This document shows positions 58,013-60,629 of a stretch of DNA of 60,629 nt, piece after piece (the first letter of the stretch is position 1; each line of letters opens with the position of its first letter). This DNA is from Cylindrodendrum hubeiense (taxonomy: Eukaryota; Ascomycota; Sordariomycetes; Hypocreales; Nectriaceae), in assembly GCA_014621425.1 (NCBI GenBank), contig JAANBB010000241.1, forward strand, positions 1 to 60,629, read 5' to 3'. The notes beneath the pieces were generated by a model. That model had not been told where the DNA came from. It did not search any database and saw only the letters and a list, made by a program, of their open reading frames with translations. The translations under genes were made by a program, and so were the position numbers.

Positions 58013-59653
58013 ATGTGGCCCTTCACGAGCTGCGGCGCCGACGCCTGTGTGCCCATCAACCCGCACGCCATTACAACCTCTGTCATCCTCTCCGCCCTCC
58101 CTTTCCTCGTTATCTTCGCCACCGTCACCATCCTCGTCGTCCGCCATGTCTTCCCCCGGCTCAACCGCGCCGCCGAGGCCCGCGACGGCGAAGACCACGT
58201 CCTGCCATCACACGCGCCGCCAGCCTTGCGCGCAGCCCATGCTGAACATGGTACCAAGAGCTGGCAGCGCAAGGGGATCGCCTGGACCTTTGGAGTGACG
58301 GTTGGATTGGCGGCGACGCTGGGCGCGTTGATTATGGATGAGATTATGGAGTTGGTGAATCCCACGTCGAGGAATCTGGCACTGAGGATTACCGTCCCCG
58401 CGCTGCTGTTTGTGCTCGTCGTGCTCGTGCCCTGGCTTGAGTGCCGCTCTATGGTCGCCAGCGCCGGCTGGAGTTTCCAGCGGACGTCCAAGGGCAGGTT
58501 CCCCCGGGTTGCGTGGGGAATGCAGTTTGCGCTCTTTGCGGGGTGGCTCTTTGCCTTCTGGTCCGTGGGCGAGGCTATTCCTAAGAATGCCATGAAGATG
58601 ATCCCCGATGAGACCAGCTTTTCTGAGTCGCTGACCCGGGGTTGCCTGGAGCGCATCGGCGTCGTGGGCATCACGCTCATGGCCCTTCTCTCGGGCTTCG
58701 CTTCTGTATCATCCCCGTGGTACACCTTTGCCGATGCTTCCGTGCGGCGCAAGCGCCCCGTCACGGAAGCTGATGTCAACCGGAAACAGGCAGGGTTGGA
58801 CGCGACCAACGAGATGCTGGCGACGAAGCGCCATCGATTGCAGTATCTAGAGCGCAAGTCGTCAGATAGGCAAGGCGTGGCGTCGGCCAAGGGCAGCGGG
58901 CTAGTCGGCAAGATGATGGGGTCTCTACGCGGCGGCTCTGCGGAGGAGGCTGAGATGAAGGGACTGCGCGTCGAGATCGCGGGATTGGAAACCATGGAGG
59001 CGAACCTGGCCTCTGGTCTGTCACTCTTGAAGAACCATCGTGCTGCCTCCGCCCGCGCTGGTACATTTCTGGGACGTCTCCTCTTCTTGCCCTCATACCT
59101 CTTCAGCTTCTACTGCATCTACCGCATCGTGGCTACATCCCTCACAACTCTTCGACGGGCATCATCACCCTCGACAAGCTTCGCCAGCAGCGACCCTATT
59201 AACCGGTTCCTCTCCCTGCTGGCACGCCACTGGGATCCGAAGCTGGACCAACTGGCCTGGGCACGCCTCATTAGTTTCGCCCTCAGCGGCGTTATCCTGC
59301 TTGCGAGCGCCAACAGCGTCGTCCAGACGTTCCACCTCTTCGCCAAGTGGACACCCGGTCTTCTCCGCCAGGCGCAAGCAAACCTGGCGCTTGCCGTCGG
59401 CCAGATCGCCGCGACCTACGTCATCTCCTCTTCGCTGCTGCTGCGCAGTCAACTGCCCACAGCGCTGGGCTCGGCTGTCGGGGGCGTGCTCCGCGGTGCG
59501 TTGAGTCCTGGATTTGTGGACGGCTGGTTTGAGAGCTGGTTCCTGCTGGGCAGTTTGGGTACGGCGATCGGTATCTGGGTTGGGCGGAAGCTGAGCGGGG
59601 ATGAAGAATGGGATGACTTTGGAATGGAAGAGATGGGGGCCAAGAGGTCCTGA
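58013..59653 (+). CDS. Golgi pH regulator (GPHR/GPR89) family channel
   Basis: A single exon of 546 residues. Multiple TM helices are visible: TTSVILSALPFLVIFATVTILVV-type at residues 20-45, WTFGVTVGLAATLGALIM, ALLFVLVVLVPWLEC, GMQFALFAGWLFAFWSVG, a central soluble coiled segment (residues 250-350), then LGRLLFLPSYLFSFYCIYRI and further helices to the C-terminus. Family marks are LERIGVVGITLMALLSGFASVSSPW and DPKLDQLAWARLISFALSGVI. Members act as Golgi anion channels in animals (GPHR) and as GTG abscisic-acid-related proteins in plants. Fungal members are little studied, and a Golgi or ER acidity role is inferred. Confidence 0.92.
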   Translation: MWPFTSCGADACVPINPHAITTSVILSALPFLVIFATVTILVVRHVFPRLNRAAEARDGEDHVLPSHAPPALRAAHAEHGTKSWQRKGIAWTFGVTVGLAATLGALIMDEIMELVNPTSRNLALRITVPALLFVLVVLVPWLECRSMVASAGWSFQRTSKGRFPRVAWGMQFALFAGWLFAFWSVGEAIPKNAMKMIPDETSFSESLTRGCLERIGVVGITLMALLSGFASVSSPWYTFADASVRRKRPVTEADVNRKQAGLDATNEMLATKRHRLQYLERKSSDRQGVASAKGSGLVGKMMGSLRGGSAEEAEMKGLRVEIAGLETMEANLASGLSLLKNHRAASARAGTFLGRLLFLPSYLFSFYCIYRIVATSLTTLRRASSPSTSFASSDPINRFLSLLARHWDPKLDQLAWARLISFALSGVILLASANSVVQTFHLFAKWTPGLLRQAQANLALAVGQIAATYVISSSLLLRSQLPTALGSAVGGVLRGALSPGFVDGWFESWFLLGSLGTAIGIWVGRKLSGDEEWDDFGMEEMGAKRS

Positions 59654-60426
59654 GATCCGAGTCCTTTGTCAAGCAAGCGAGCACTGAGCGGAATGCCAAG
59701 TTGTGTACGAATACTTGCAAACATGTAGCCTACGGCTTTGGCGTTTAGGGGGGGCACGGAAGACGGATCCGGCCGGTTGGGAAAGCATTTACCCCGGCTT
59801 TAAGTGAAGGAGCATATAACGAACTGAATACCATTTCTTCTGATTCTCAATGGGTGGTTGTCTCTGATGCCTGTGTCCTAGGCACCTGCATACCGATGTG
59901 ACTGCATATGGGCTGAACCCCAGAATCCTGACTGGGAAACGGATGCGGCTAAAGCGAAATAAGCTATATGAGAACTTCAGCTCCGCATTGTCCAGAGGCA
60001 CCCGGTTATTCACCAGTTTATTTGAACGATGCCTTGATGGAGTGGAGTTGTCTAATCGGCCAGGCTGACTCTGCAGGTGTTGATATGCAAGGCAGCAGAG
60101 TAGCGACTAAGTCTGCCTTGCTTGGATTGTCGATTCTGCTGCCTGAATGTGCGGACTGAAGCTGCGCTAGTGGCTTACCTTGCTGTCCTTTGTTTTCTAG
60201 TTGTCGATGCAGAGGCAGGTATATAACCTCGATGGTTGCACGGTGGTGGAGGTTGTGGAGGATGAATCATCGCCGTGGTATTCCCTCATCTCATTCGGCA
60301 GTTACACTAGCTTCCTGCAACTCAACTCAACTCCCAACGTCAACTCCCAAGAACCCAGCGTCAACCACACCGCACTCTGTCCTCAATCTCAAAGTCCTCT
60401 GATCACAGCAATCAACTCGCGCAACA
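59654..60426. other. Intergenic, promoter of the Nudix gene
   Basis: 773 bp. A TATATAAC element at about 60220-60227 lies about 200 bp before the next ATG. No other feature is seen. Confidence 0.5.
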
Positions 60427-60629
60427 ATGGCCGACCAACCCCCCACAACCTACACAGTCTCGCCCTCGCTGCAGGCGTACGCATCCACGTCGCCGGCCGC
60501 CTTCCTCGCCGCCAACCCGGACATCAACAACCTCATCGCCGGCGCCCTCGTCAGCAACGCGCAGGGCCGCATCCTGATGCTGCGCCGCGCGCCCACGGAC
60601 TCGTGGCCGCTCAAGTGGGAGGTCCCCGG
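60427..60629 (+). CDS. Nudix hydrolase, 3' truncated by window
   Basis: The first 67 codons are visible before the window ends. After a short polar start the Nudix fold begins: INNLIAGALVSNAQGRILMLRRAP followed by DSWPLKWEVP, the beta-strand and loop that precede the Nudix box. The Nudix box itself (GX5EX7REUXEEXGU) would lie just beyond the edge, so catalytic competence cannot be judged. Members hydrolyse nucleoside diphosphates linked to another group; the substrate is unknown. Confidence 0.72.
   Translation, partial: MADQPPTTYTVSPSLQAYASTSPAAFLAANPDINNLIAGALVSNAQGRILMLRRAPTDSWPLKWEVP

Noticed and set aside
57670..58995. 441-codon minus-strand open frame
   Set aside because: It is antisense to the GPHR-like gene and its leader, with no domain. 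Long antisense frames are expected opposite GC-rich coding sequence.

Overview
The window is nuclear DNA of a filamentous ascomycete (Pezizomycotina, most likely Sordariomycetes). Genes are split by short introns (mostly 49-110 bp) with GTRNGT donors and CTAAC/CTGAC-type branch sites. The gene set is typical of that group: an Irs4-like EH protein, NIS1, a Pth11-like receptor, a membrane-anchored C2H2-like protein and a fungal-type universal stress protein. The species cannot be named from sequence alone. Nineteen protein genes are supported. Splice sites were placed by hand from reading-frame continuity and family knowledge.

Layout. 0-2.5 kb: 3' part of an IRS4-like gene, then a NIS1-type secreted effector on the other strand. 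3.5-9 kb: RRP5 (pre-rRNA processing), divergent from a YML020W-like alpha/beta hydrolase (9.5-12.2 kb), with phased GATAAG boxes between them. 13-14.7 kb: mitochondrial processing peptidase alpha, which carries an apparent one-base frameshift. 15.7-19.7 kb: a two-TM protein with a zinc-binding domain, a possible zinc-cluster relic, and the FHA-RING ligase DMA1. 19.7-24 kb: gene-free, with several short tandem repeats. 24-29.8 kb: VPS16 and ATG16 back to back, then DOT1. 31.7-33.2 kb: a Pth11-like receptor with a GC-AG intron. 33.2-36.7 kb: gene-free. 36.7-42.5 kb: three tandem F-box-like paralogues whose promoters were duplicated with them. 42.8-48.3 kb: EFL1/RIA1 and eIF3l, divergent. 48.3-53.3 kb: gene-free, with a 15-bp minisatellite and a pyrimidine-rich leader region. 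53.3-56.7 kb: a universal stress protein gene with a 1-kb intron and a long in-frame ORF directly after its TAG stop. 58-59.7 kb: a Golgi pH regulator-like channel. 60.4 kb to the end: the 5' end of a Nudix hydrolase gene.

Functional links. Two divergent pairs join related genes: VPS16/ATG16 (vacuolar tethering and autophagosome formation) and EFL1/eIF3l (60S maturation and translation initiation). I found no biosynthetic cluster, intact transposon, rRNA gene or convincing tRNA. The most unusual signals are the post-stop ORF of the stress-protein gene, the F-box triplet with co-duplicated promoters, and the MPP-alpha frameshift.
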